Under the pieces are notes generated by a model, which had not been told where the DNA came from, searched no databases, and saw nothing but the letters and a program-made list of their open reading frames with translations. This document shows, one piece after another, positions 34,889-44,830 of a stretch of 64,000 nucleotides of DNA. The stretch comes from Ilex aquifolium (taxonomy: Eukaryota; Streptophyta; Magnoliopsida; Aquifoliales; Aquifoliaceae): assembly GCA_951799425.1 (NCBI GenBank), contig OX637405.1, positions 17,705,089 through 17,769,088 of the forward strand, in the 5' to 3' direction. The number at the start of each line of letters is the position of its first letter. Within the stretch, counting starts at the first letter, position 1. A program made the position numbers and the translations under genes.

Positions 34889-35494
34889 CAGGCATAACCT
34901 ACATCTCCCAGCTCTTCCTCTTCTCTCTCCTCCTCATAAATGCCGAAGCCTTCAAAGTCCAAGAATGGGTGATGGGAGGCCTGTAGATGTGTAAGGGATG
35001 TCAGGGGACAAGAGGGAGAAGTGTAGGTGGGACCCCCAAATGGCAGAGCTTGAGTTGCAGGCTGTCTGGGCAATTTGGGCAAAACCTTCTGTAAGGTCGA
35101 CACAAACCTTCCAGAAGGTTTGTGCAGGAACCGTTAAAATGGCACACCAGCAAGGAAAACCTTCCAGAAGGTTCATTCCAGTAGACAAAACCTTTCGGAA
35201 GGTATTGACAGTGAATAGGCAGACCAAGGTAAAACCTTCCGGATGGTTTTCACCCAAACTGCATTTTTCTTGGTTTCTTCACCCTCCAAGCCTTCCTTTA
35301 AGCTATCCCCTCATCTTCATTGACTTCTAACACTTCAATGGGGGCTTAACTTGAATCATTTACACCCTTTTACCTGCATTTACACAAAACTCCGATAAAG
35401 AGAAGATAAAGCGCATTTCTCCCCAAAGTCACAACAAAAGCAAGTATAAAAGGGCATATTAACATACAAAATATGCAATGTTTTGTGCTAATCA
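34889..35494 (-). repeat. 5' LTR of element M, 5' portion
   Basis: Minus-strand start TGATTAGCACAAAAC at 35494. It contains the CCTTCCGGAAGG-type palindromes and the GGGGTCCCACC block near 35028, as in LTRs B and D. It is interrupted at 34889 by element N. Confidence 0.85.
35081..35250. promoter_or_regulatory. AACCTTCCGGAAGGTT palindrome array in LTR M
   Basis: Five copies, most with one centre or arm mismatch, begin near 35083, 35104, 35157, 35187 and 35231. Same U3 position as the ACCGGT array in LTR B, but a different sequence. Confidence 0.75.
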
Positions 35495-36843
35495 CATATA
35501 TAGTGGAGATGTAAACCCTATGCAGATTTTATCCTACTTGGAGAGATATTTCACATTTACTCAAGTAAGAATTTTCAATTCAATGATAATATTTCTTTTA
35601 ATAATCTCATTAGTTTTACTTTGGTTAGCACTCATTGAATAACATGGTTAACATTTTCCTTAAATTTTTAATTGGAAATTATGAAAGTGTATGATTTCTG
35701 GAAAATGATCTTAGGTCATTTGTGATTTAATTTTGAGCGTTAGACATTTCTTTTGCAAAATTATATCCCTAGTAAGCCGTGATTGAGCTTGAAAGTATAA
35801 TTTCTTTTCTTATAACCCATAAGTTAATTAAGCCATAGGAAAATATATAGTTGACCAACCCTTGCTATCTAATTTCTTGCACTCTCTCCTAAAGAAAGTG
35901 TTATACGGAAAGAGAGGAAAAGAAGAAAATGATGACTACAGTTCAAGGAAGAAAATAATCTATGAAAGAGACAAAATGGAAAGGAAAAGAAAAATCAAAG
36001 AAGCAAAAGAAAGAAATTAGCTAAGAGAAAGCAAAAATGGGATTGAAAATGGAGAAATGGGGGAATACCATGTGTGACAGTTTTGGAAGAATAGGGAAGA
36101 GGTGTGCTACACTAATCGGAACGGATAACTTGTTGAATATCTTTGACGTCGTTTCTTAAACCCAATACCCTTGGCCCTGTTATAACCCTAATGAAGTCCT
36201 TTTTGATTCTAGAAGTCATGCATATGTATAATTTTCACCTATTCAGGAAAGGGAGAATGTTAATAATGTGTTTGATGCAGTGTTAACATTTCTTTATGAG
36301 ATTATGCCAATTCCAGTTTTATTCAAATAACCTTTCTTTTGATATATTACATGTGCTATTACCTTGCTTTGATAACAATATTCTTATCACATTTAATTTT
36401 TGAGTGTGTTCTTTGCTGAGTGATTTACAAGGAAAGATTGACATCGAGGCTAATTCTTGTACAACAAAGTGAAGGGTGGTGATATTTCTTAAGTGATTTT
36501 TGGAATAAAGGAATTCTAGCACACACACACGAGTTTTTCTAAAAATATATGGAATAGTGTTACAACTAATATGTGTTACTCCTACAGTGATCAGGGAAGA
36601 GAGGTATCATGGCAATAAAGAGGAATGGTGATTAATTTTATCTGTGAAAATTATGAATTAAGAAATCCTAACTGTTGAAGTTTGTAGGTATCTTCACTGG
36701 AAACCTTCACGAGACAAAACTCGTCCACTAGGGATCACCTAGAGGTTTAACAACTTGTTGCATATGCTAAATGCAATCGTGGAATCTACGAAAGTGATGT
36801 TATTTTGTTATTACTAGGGACTAGTAATGTTTGATTTGAGGTG
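35495..36843 (+). other. 3' untranslated region of element P
   Basis: Non-coding. Same ordered blocks as in N: AGTGGAGATG (35502), AATAATCTCATTAG (35591), GATCTTAGGTCATT (35706), purine tract 35890-36070, three-hairpin block, then CTAGGGACTAGTAATG. The PPT has decayed to TTTGATTTGAGGTG. Confidence 0.7.
36678..36781 (+). ncRNA. Conserved three-hairpin block (P copy)
   Basis: Same stems as the N copy, all complementary: ACGAG/CTCGT, CTAGG/CCTAG, TTGCAT/ATGCAA. Located about 60 bases before the decayed PPT. Confidence 0.6.
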
Positions 36844-38363
36844 TGATTAACCCTAAATAATGTGTTAATGAATTAAGTTTCAAAGTTAATTGTGTGCGTG
36901 AATTAGGTTAAAATAACTAAGTTATGGAAAATTAGGGTTAATGTGGAAGTTGGATATTTTGCAGGGTTTTGGGCGGATTTACTGAAATTCGGGGGGGGGG
37001 GGGGGGGGGATAAAGCATACAAGCTGAATAAGGAAGGGGAGGAAAGTGTAATTATCACATGAATTCATCAAACAAAGGAGCAGCTAGGTGTGCAAAAACC
37101 AGAGGAAAGCCACTGTTTGGACGGTGGAGGTGGCGTCCGGACAGTCCTTAAACCGCCTTAGTTCTCTCTCCTCACCCCATTGGTCCAATGAAGCTGCAAA
37201 TTCATCCTATTGGTCAGCCAAGAGTCTACCGCCTCAACCCTTCTTCCAGTGCCTATAAATAGGCTATTTCAGCTCATTTTTCACGGGATTCGCCCAGAGT
37301 TCAGTCAGAGTTATAGGGAAGGAGAGAAAAAGATAAGCGAGGCCCTGTCAGAATCACTTCCAAAGCTAGAACTGTCTCTACTTCTACTTTTTGTTATCCT
37401 TTCTACTTGGAGGGTTGAACCTCTTCCACTTTTGTGCCTTAGCCGGTAATAAGAGTGGCAGTGTTTCAGCTATTCCTCGGGGAAGGATTTGTTTTGTATT
37501 TTATTTTCGATTGTAATGGGATTATACCACTCCTTTTGCTCATCTGTAGCAATAATGAGTGAGTAGTCTGTTTATACTCTTTGATGAAGGGAAAATACAT
37601 GTGTGATATTGTTTACGTTATGGAAATGCCGATGTTTTACTTATGCTTTAATGTTTATACCTCCCTTAATTGATGGATGGTTATATTTATAATATGCTCA
37701 TGGTTATGAACACCGAGTAGTGCTTAACGATATATATCATACTATCTATACTTATTACATACTTCATGCATAATATAATGATATACATAGTTGGGCTTTA
37801 TGTAACAGTCGGGAGATTGGTTATAGACGGAGTAAATCTTGCCATAGCCAATGCTTTCGATTCAATGCATAAACCGGAACTCCGTCACATTGAATCATCA
37901 ACCTGTCGATTGAATAGCTTAAGTAAACTTTCTAAATGGTTCTCCTTCTGGTTTACTAGGGTTATTTGATTGATGCATGGTAAAAAAACCTTCCGGCTAA
38001 CCTAATCAGTTGATGTGTTATGGTTCAATATACATCAAACCTACCAGTTAACTTTCTAGTAAAATGGGAGTTAATTGTTGTAAGGTGGCATTTCCATAAA
38101 TGAACAATGTAATGCATGTTGGATCCCTGAACTGAAGAGTACTTTTTATCATTGTCTTTCAAAGTTTAGTTAAGTATTTATTTGATTGTTCTAAACTCAC
38201 ACCACAAGCTATTTCATCGCACACTACATCCACGACAATTTCACCGTTTCTGTTTTGAATCCTGACAGTTAGCTCCCTGTGGGTTCGACCTTGGACTTAA
38301 ACCAAGAAATACTACAATTAGACCACTTCTACTTTGGTGTATGACATAAATCAAGTCACATCA
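36844..38363 (+). repeat. 3' LTR of element P (1520 bp)
   Basis: Starts TGATTAACCCTAAATAATG, ends about GTCACATCA. Contains a run of 19 G (36991-37009), one GTCCGGAC palindrome (37135-37142), a TATA box CTATAAATA (37253-37261) and the CATGGTTATGAAC block shared with C. ORFs in it are short and unsupported. Confidence 0.8.
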
Positions 38364-39660
38364 GCCAATAAAAACCACTTTGTAAAATTTTAGCTAAAGT
38401 TTTCTTGTAAGAGAAGTGCCCACCACACGCTTCAGAATGACAGAAGGAGAGGACATCCTGTTGTTCATTTTTTGGCACACACCTCCTCATGACTTGATCA
38501 GGGTAATATTTGAATAGGTACGGGTTGTCGAAGTAGAAGTACTTAACATTCACTATGGATCTTCTCTTGTCTTTTGGGCTCCAATGTGGGGGAATTTGTC
38601 CTATGGCAAGAAAATTGCAAATATCAGCATACCACAGACAAACTAAATGGATAGAAAATAGATGCCATCAAGGAAATAATCAGAGATAGGGATGTGCTCT
38701 TTAGCGTCTTGGACAACAAGCCGTGACAAATGGTTCGCCACCACATTCTCGACTCCTTTTTTGTTCTTGATGATTAGGTTGAATTTTTGAAAGAGGAGAA
38801 TTCACCTAATGAGTCTCGATTTAGCATCCTACTTAGACAACAAATACTTCAAAGCAGAGTGATCAGTGTAGACTATAATAGGTGAACTAATGATGTATGA
38901 GCTAAATTTATCTAATACAAACATTACAGCTAGTAACTCTTTTTTCAGTAGTGGTGTAATTCATTTGTGCTTCATTTAGAGTTTTACTAGCATAGTATTA
39001 TATACGAACTTTTATCTTCCCTTTGACCTAGCCCTGCACCTACTGCATAATCACTCACGTCGCACATGAGCTCAAATGGGAGTTCCCACTTGGGTGGTCG
39101 CATGATTGGAGGTGAGGTAAGCATACTTTTAAGTTTTTTGAAAGATGCCTCACAATCATCTAACCACACGAATGGGACATCCTTTGCTAACAAATTCGTC
39201 AAAGGTCTTGCCAATGCACTGAAATCCTTAATGAAACGGCGATAAAAACCTGCATGGCGAGGAAACGACTTGATGTCCTTGACTACCCTTAGAGTGGGTA
39301 GGTTGAAAATCGCTTCCACTTTAGACTTGTCCACTTCGATTCCCTTTTTGGACACAATGTGTCCGAGCACAATCCCTTGTGTTACCATGAAGTGACACTT
39401 TTCCCAGTTAAGCACCAAATTCTTCTCTTCGTATCTCTCTTACACTTTCTCTATATTCTCCAAACATCCTTCAAGGGAGTCTCCAAACACTAAGAAGTTG
39501 TTCATAAACACCTCCACAATATTTTCCACCATATTGTTGAATATCCCCACCATACATCTTTGAAAAGTTCCTGGGGCATTGTACAAACCAAACGGTATTT
39601 GGCGATAGGCATATGTTCCAAAGGGGCATGTGAATGTGGTCTTCTCTTGATCTTCCAGGG
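38364..39660 (-). pseudogene. pol: RT C-terminus, RNase H and integrase N-terminus of element L
   Basis: Minus-strand [35 protein letters not shown], then VFMNNFLVFGDS, in which both catalytic Asp of FMDD are Asn. Then [20 protein letters not shown] and [18 protein letters not shown]. RNase H has CDVSDYAVGAGLGQ and YTDHSALKYL. The integrase H2C2 region (HSEACGGHF...) ends at SGFYW where P begins. Stops near 39440 and around 38580-38990 break it. Confidence 0.87.
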
Positions 39661-39817
39661 CATGCCAATGTTGCATGGGTGTTTGATATTCATTGCCTTT
39701 GGACCTTGGTTCAATTTATGTCCTGAAATGTCATCATTTAAACTCCATCAAAGTATAATTAGTCTTAGAAAGGCATATTAAAATGTCAATTTTAACTACT
39801 AATCACACCCCCAACCT
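39661..39817 (-). repeat. PPT and 145-bp stub of the 3' LTR of element J
   Basis: The PPT reads AGGTTGGGGGTG on the minus strand (39817-39806), then TGATTAGTAGTTAAAATTG (39805 down). It matches the LTR start at 52670. The stub ends at ATGCCCTGG, which also fits the RT sequence that follows. Confidence 0.85.
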
Positions 39818-41560
39818 AAATATTGCTAGTCTCTAGTAATACAAGAGCAATTAAATGAGATTTATTTACAATGCCATTTTCGTAGGTCATCCGGTTACAT
39901 TTAGCGTATGCAACAAGCCGTTAAACCACCAGGTTTACCCTAGTGGACGAGTGTTGTCTCGTGAGGGTTTTCAATGAAGCTACCCACAAACTTCAGTCGA
40001 ACAGATGTGCATGTGAGATTGCTGGTTAAAGTAAGTTAGCATCATGGTCGTTGGGACACCCAACTCTCAATTTCGACTTATCTCCCGTACACCCCTCTTT
40101 CGTTGGTATTTATTCTATGCACAAATTAGCACCTGTCACATTGGCATTTGAGATTCCCTGTGTAGTCAGAATGATCATTCTAGCAACAAGAATTGTTATA
40201 TAACAAACATTCCTCGTTTCCACCTTCCAGGGATAGCTTTGATTTCACAAACCTCTCGTAGAATACTCTCAGCAATAATTCCCTCTGATTATAGTGACTT
40301 GTCTCTCAAAAGGGCATGTGATTAGAGGATGGCCAATCGAAAAAATCTCATGCACAATTAGTATGGGAGTGGAGTTTTAAAGAAGCAAACTAATCATGTT
40401 TGGCATAATCTCATGGAAGAATATCGATGCAATTAAAGAAATACTATTTACCATACCTCACTTTTGGCTGACAACAAATACATGCATCAGACTTGAGATC
40501 AATTAGGGTTTTTTATAGGTTGTAATGTGGCTAGAGGTCAGTGGCTAACGAAATGACATCAATGGTATTCAAAAGCTATCCTTTCGTTCTATAATGTAGC
40601 ATACCTCTTTCTAGCTTTTCGACATTTTGCCTAGAATAGTTCTTTCTCTCATTTTTTTCTCATTTTTCACTTTCTTGGCAATTTCCTGTATTTCTGTTTC
40701 TTTTTTTTTTTTTTCAATTGTTTCCATCGACTTCTCTTTTCATTAAATAACAGCCACCATAGTCTTTTTCCTTTCTCTTGCATTTCTGTATCATATTGAT
40801 TTATAAGAGGATGTAATAAAATTAGATAGCAAAGGTATGTCAAGTATATTTTCTTGTGGCTTGGTAATCATATGGGTTTCTTTGAAAAAGAAGTCATTCA
40901 TTGAAGGCTCAAGCATGGCTAACTAAGGATAATTTTGTAAAAGAAATGGCTAAGGCTCAAAATCAAATCAAAGATGACCTAAAATCCTTTCTCAAGTATG
41001 TGGATATGTATGTGTCGTATGAACGGATTCCTTGTGGGATATGTCAATAGATCGCTTTAGTTGCGTCAATCAAAGCAAGTTTAATGAGATTATTCAAAAA
41101 TTGAGAGTGAAATACCTTACTTGAGTAAATGTTGATTGTCTCTCAAAAGTATCGCAAGGCTCGAAACTTACCATGGTATTTTTTTTTTTCATCTCCACTG
41201 GCTATGTTAGGTTTCTCAAGGAATGTTGGTTATATATCAATTCCATTTTCGAGTCTGATCTTCTTGTACCTTGAGAATAACAAATATCAATGTACATTTG
41301 ACATTTCAATCATAGAGAAAATACCATTTTTTTCAAGGATCTATGGTGGTAAGTCCAGATTGCTAAGTTAGGTGTCAAACCGATCATGTGATTAATTATT
41401 TTTACAAACAGTCTCAGAATCCATCCTTGTTCCATCATTCATTAACAATCAATATAATGCTAATTCTACACATGCATTTAAAACGATAAAAGTGATAAAA
41501 TTGAACCATTCATTTCACAAAATATGATAGTTGAGCACAAAAATACAAGACTCAAATCAT
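39818..41560 (-). other. 3' untranslated region of element J
   Basis: Non-coding on the minus strand. It has AGTGGAGATGA (near 41205), AATAATCTCATTAAAC (near 41090), the purine tract (about 40600-40800 as pyrimidines on plus) and the three-hairpin block at 39985-39886. Here this module follows ORF3, whereas in B it precedes ORF3. Confidence 0.7.
39886..39985 (-). ncRNA. Conserved three-hairpin block (J copy)
   Basis: On the minus strand ACGAG/CTCGT is kept. The second stem is CTAGG/CCTGG and the third TTGCAT/ATGTAA, each with one change that still allows a G-U pair. This favours a folded RNA. Confidence 0.6.
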
Positions 41561-41599
41561 CCACAAAAGAAGTAATACATACACAACCACACTCAAGAA

Positions 41600-42717
41600 C
41601 ATAAATATCTCTCTCACTCTACGCCAGCTCTACCAGCTCCACCAGCTGAGAATCTCCTCCTACTGTCGGAGAATCTCAGCTTGCTTGGACTCTATGCCAA
41701 GCATAATCTCTCTCAGCGATCGGTGGGTGCTGGTGCTAGGGCCTGCCTCCTCCTGAGTTTGCTCCTAGGCTCTCTCAGCCTCTAGCTCTCTCTCCTCCTC
41801 TTCATCTAACATATCCTGCACCTCATCGGTGCCTCGAGCAGGGGGCACCTCCTATATAGCCGCGGGGGCACCACTATGACCTTGGCTCCTCTGGAAGAAA
41901 GCCTTGTTAAGTGGTCCCATCGGCCTCTGTATCTTCATCTCTGGCCTCACCCTAATCCCGTTATCCTTGCACATCTCTGTGACCAAGGTGCCGAAGGAGA
42001 GTGAGTTTCTTTTTACATTACACCCCTTCATCATCTCGGTCAAAATCAGGGAGGGGAGGTCTACGCTTTGGCCCTTCCCAAGTGCGTATAGCAATCGGGC
42101 TGCCTCGGGGAGGATCTCGTTCTTACGCCCGATGGGGGCGAAGTTCGAGCTCGCAATCAAATTCAACATTTTATATTTATCAGTCAGCTCCCCTTGTCGA
42201 AAAAATCTTCGCCCCAAGAAAAAATAGCTATCCCCGTTAGCTCCGCCCCCACAATATCCATGGCCACCTTTTTTCTCGGGGGGTAGGTAGGACTTGGTAC
42301 TCGAGGTACCTCTTGTCTAAGCTCCCGGATATGGTCCTCGTCTACACCAAAGTGAACCCCCCTCACATAGCTTCATATCTCCCCATTGACTATTTCAGTG
42401 TTGGAGTAAAACTCCCGCACCAAGTCAATCACGGCCTCTCCACCGTTTCTCAAGTACAACGTCCATCCCCTCCTCTCCATGTCCTAAAAAATACCCAACT
42501 CCACAAAATCACTCAATATCACATCCCGCTCACAAACCACAGCTTGGTTTCGGTAAAAATTTTCATACTTGTCTGCCTTGAGCGCGGTGGGAAAGCGAGT
42601 TTTATCATACCTTCGCGTAATGGGTCTCCCTTCTCTCTCCTCAATGACTTCCTCCACCATATTAGGCTCTTGATTTGGTGTGTTGCACCTAGCAGGGAGC
42701 TTGACTCTTGGAGGCAT
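41600..42717 (-). pseudogene. ORF3 of element J (putative plant transposon protein family), degraded
   Basis: Minus-strand ATG at 42717 (MPPRVKLPARCNTPN). The first frame is open to 42484 (KYENFYRNQAVVCERDVILS), then stops and frame changes. Later pieces are VRGVHFGVDEDHIREL (from about 42366) and an open frame 42217-41852 (EAARLLYALGKGQSVDLPSL ... FGTLVTEMCKDNGIRV). The last part corresponds to DFSLLIWQDM...LPFGNLVTRMCQKF in ORF3 of B. A coiled-coil-like tail ending in ESKQAEILRQ lies near 41680. No hydrophobic N-terminal segment is seen, unlike B. Confidence 0.72.
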
Positions 42718-42930
42718 GGTGTTTCAGGTTTGGGGGTGTTAGGGCTTGAAAGTCTTGATTTTCTTGTGAGAATGAGGCCGAATGAGGTGTGAATGACTTT
42801 GGTATGGTCGATTTGGGGTAGAAATTGGGAATGAGAGGTATTTTGAGGGTTGGGTAATGAAGAGGCACTCTAGGTTTTGGCAAATTTTCAAAATTTTGGG
42901 GGTTTTTGAAGTGAAAAAGACTAACCAGGC

Positions 42931-42937
42931 TTTTATA
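42931..42937 (-). promoter_or_regulatory. TATA box upstream of ORF3 in element J
   Basis: GGCTATAAAAGCC on the minus strand, 14 bases below the nearest CGTTCGAA palindrome and 214 bases upstream of the ORF3 ATG. Position and sequence are those of a plant core promoter. Confidence 0.6.
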
Positions 42938-42950
42938 GCCTGAGAGTTGA

Positions 42951-43183
42951 CGTTCGAATGTTAATGACGTTCGAACGTATGTAGTAGAATTTTAAAAAGA
43001 ACGTTCGAACGTGATGAGCTCCCAGTACTTTTGAGTTCTGTCAGAGACCAAAGTACTGTAAGCTCATGGCGTTCGAACGTGGTACTCTCGTTCAAACGTC
43101 AATTGGCGTTCTAACGTGCTGAGCTCCCAGTACTTTTTTTTTCCATCAGAGACTGATTACTGTAAGCACGTGACGTTCGAACG
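42951..43183. promoter_or_regulatory. Internal copy of the LTR A/J palindrome array, upstream of ORF3
   Basis: CGTTCGAACG at 42968, 43002, 43070 and 43174, with near copies at 42951, 43089 and 43107. A 105-base unit containing GAGCTCCCAGTACTTTT is present twice (43016 and 43121). The palindrome is the one used in the LTRs of this family (5049-5394; 49036-49292; 52458-52485). Confidence 0.75.
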
Positions 43184-43783
43184 TCAAAGCAAAAATAAAA
43201 AATTTCTATGTAAATTTATGTAAACATTTAAAGGAAAGGAATACACACAAATTTGATCTAAAAATTTATGGCGTCTCAGGATAAGTCCCTACCCACGCTT
43301 AAGGTTGGTATTCTAGGACACTCCTTACTCGGCCCATATTTTCATTTCAGTCAAAAGAGTTTGTACAAAAAAGATTTTTACACTTTTTACAAAAATTCGG
43401 ACCCTTGGCTCTCATTCCCAAAACACAATTTTTCATAGTTTTGTTAGAAAATAGTCTAATCCGAGTTATCCTTTGTCTCCGTGTCATATGAGCCATCAGT
43501 GAATCTTCTAATTTCCTGTCGCACAAATCGGTTAAGTAAAGTATCCGAATAGGATGGCGTGTCAGGATAATCCTTACTCTGTCCATTCACTATCCACTCT
43601 AATCGATCGAGTGTGCAACCGAAAATTGGTTCAGAATGTTGATTATATTCCTTCATGTGAAAGACCAGGCCACATTGTTTACAGGCACCAAGTCTTTTGG
43701 CACGACGACGTTTAGCAAATGTGTTTCTGCCACATAGTGGTTGATGAGTGGGTTTTATACCTACACAGCACCTACAACGTAAT
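43184..43783 (-). other. Unassigned insert with a cysteine-rich basic reading frame
   Basis: It lies between truncated RNase H (ends near 43784 at CDASDYVVGAV) and the ORF3 promoter, where integrase should be. Minus-strand frame 43782-43456 encodes about 108 residues without an early ATG. It contains CGRNTFAKRRRAKRLG, then ACKQCGLVFHMKEYNQH, then an acidic end. The only internal ATG is at 43656. Paired Cys beside an Arg/Lys cluster suggests a small nucleic-acid-binding module. It faintly recalls cysteine-rich basic proteins of some plant RNA viruses or a captured host exon. I cannot assign it. Below 43450 I see nothing recognisable. Confidence 0.4.
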
Positions 43784-44830
43784 CACTAGCATCACACATT
43801 AATTCAAAACGGTAGAGTCCAATCAGGGGGTTGCATGATTGGGGCAGAAATTAACATACCTTTAAGCTTGTCAAAAGCTTTCTGGCATCCTTCACTCCAC
43901 ACAAATATTACGTCTTGACTCAGGAGATGACACATGGGTTTAGCTATGGTACTAAAGTCTTTTATGAATCTCCTATAGAACCCTGCATGTCCTAGGAATG
44001 ATCGGACATCCTTTACAGTCTTGAGAGCATGCAAGTTTCCAATCAGATCTATTTTTGCCTTGTTAACTTTCATGTGTTCAGATGACACAATGTGACCCAG
44101 AACAATGCCTTGTGTTACCATGAAATGGAATTTCTCCCAATTGAGCACTAGATTGGCTTCCTTGCATCTTATTAACACATTTTCTAGGTTTGTTAGACAC
44201 AAATCAAATGAGTCACCATATACAGAGAAGTCATCCATAAACACTTCCAAATTTTTTTAATCATGTCACTGAACAAGCTTAGCATGCATCTTTGGAATGT
44301 TGCAGGAGCGTTATAAAGTCCAAACGACATCCTTTTGAATGCAAAGGTGCCGAAGGGGCATGTGAACGTTGTCTTCTCTTGGTCATTTAGTGCTATCTAG
44401 ATTTGATTGTACCTAGAATACCCATCTAGGAAACAGTAGAATGCATGTCCTGCAATTCTTTCTAGGACTTGGTCAAGAAATGGAAGAGGAAAATGGTCTA
44501 TTCTAGTTACCAAATTGAGTTTTCGATAGTCTATACACATCCGTCATCCCGTGACGACTCGAGTTGGTACTAGTTCATTGGCATCATTCTTGACCACTGT
44601 GACCCCAGATTTTCGATAGTCTATGCACATCCGCCATCCTGTGACGACTCGAGTTAGTACTAGTTCATTGGTATCATTCTTGACCACTATGACCCCAGAT
44701 TTTTTTGGCTCAACTTGGGTTGGGCTCACCCATTTGCTATTAGAGATGGAGAAGATTATTCCTGCATCTAATTGCTTAAGCACCTCAGTTCTCACAACTT
44801 CCTTCATGTGAGGATTCAGTCGTCACTGCA
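43784..44830 (-). pseudogene. pol: RT and RNase H start of element J
   Basis: Minus-strand MKEVVRTEVLKQLDAGIIF (44807), SKWVSPTQVEPKKSG, then a 90-base in-frame tandem duplication around GVTVVKND-NELV-TRVVTG. Then the palm with FMDDFSVYGDSF intact (about 44235), [36 protein letters not shown] and ELMCDASDYVVGAV, where it ends. A TGA replaces Trp in GWRMCIDYRK in one copy. RNase H remainder and integrase are missing. Confidence 0.87.

Larger units (their letters stand above)
23380..35494 (-). mobile_element. Element M: Athila retrotransposon, 3'-truncated, entered by N
   Basis: The 5' LTR lies in two parts, 35494-34889 and 28046-26963, which together make about 1.69 kb, the same as LTR B. Element N sits between them with a near-perfect duplication (CAGGC/CAGGT). 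Then follow the primer site, gag, protease and RT down to 23380. M is closest to B in gag, pol and LTR design. It inserted in the 3' untranslated region of P. Confidence 0.88.
35495..38363 (+). mobile_element. Element P: 3' end of an Athila-type element (3' UTR plus 3' LTR)
   Basis: Only the last 2.9 kb remains in view. M entered it at 35494/35495, and its own 3' LTR abuts the integrase of L at 38363/38364. So P inserted in L in opposite orientation. Same LTR group as C. Confidence 0.8.

Noticed and set aside
34998..35330. 110-codon plus-strand ORF in LTR M
   Set aside because: Runs antisense over the AACCTTCC palindromes; repeats explain the openness.
37210..37449. Possible host exon in LTR P
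   Set aside because: It overlaps the TATA box and R region of an LTR also present in element C; no domain.
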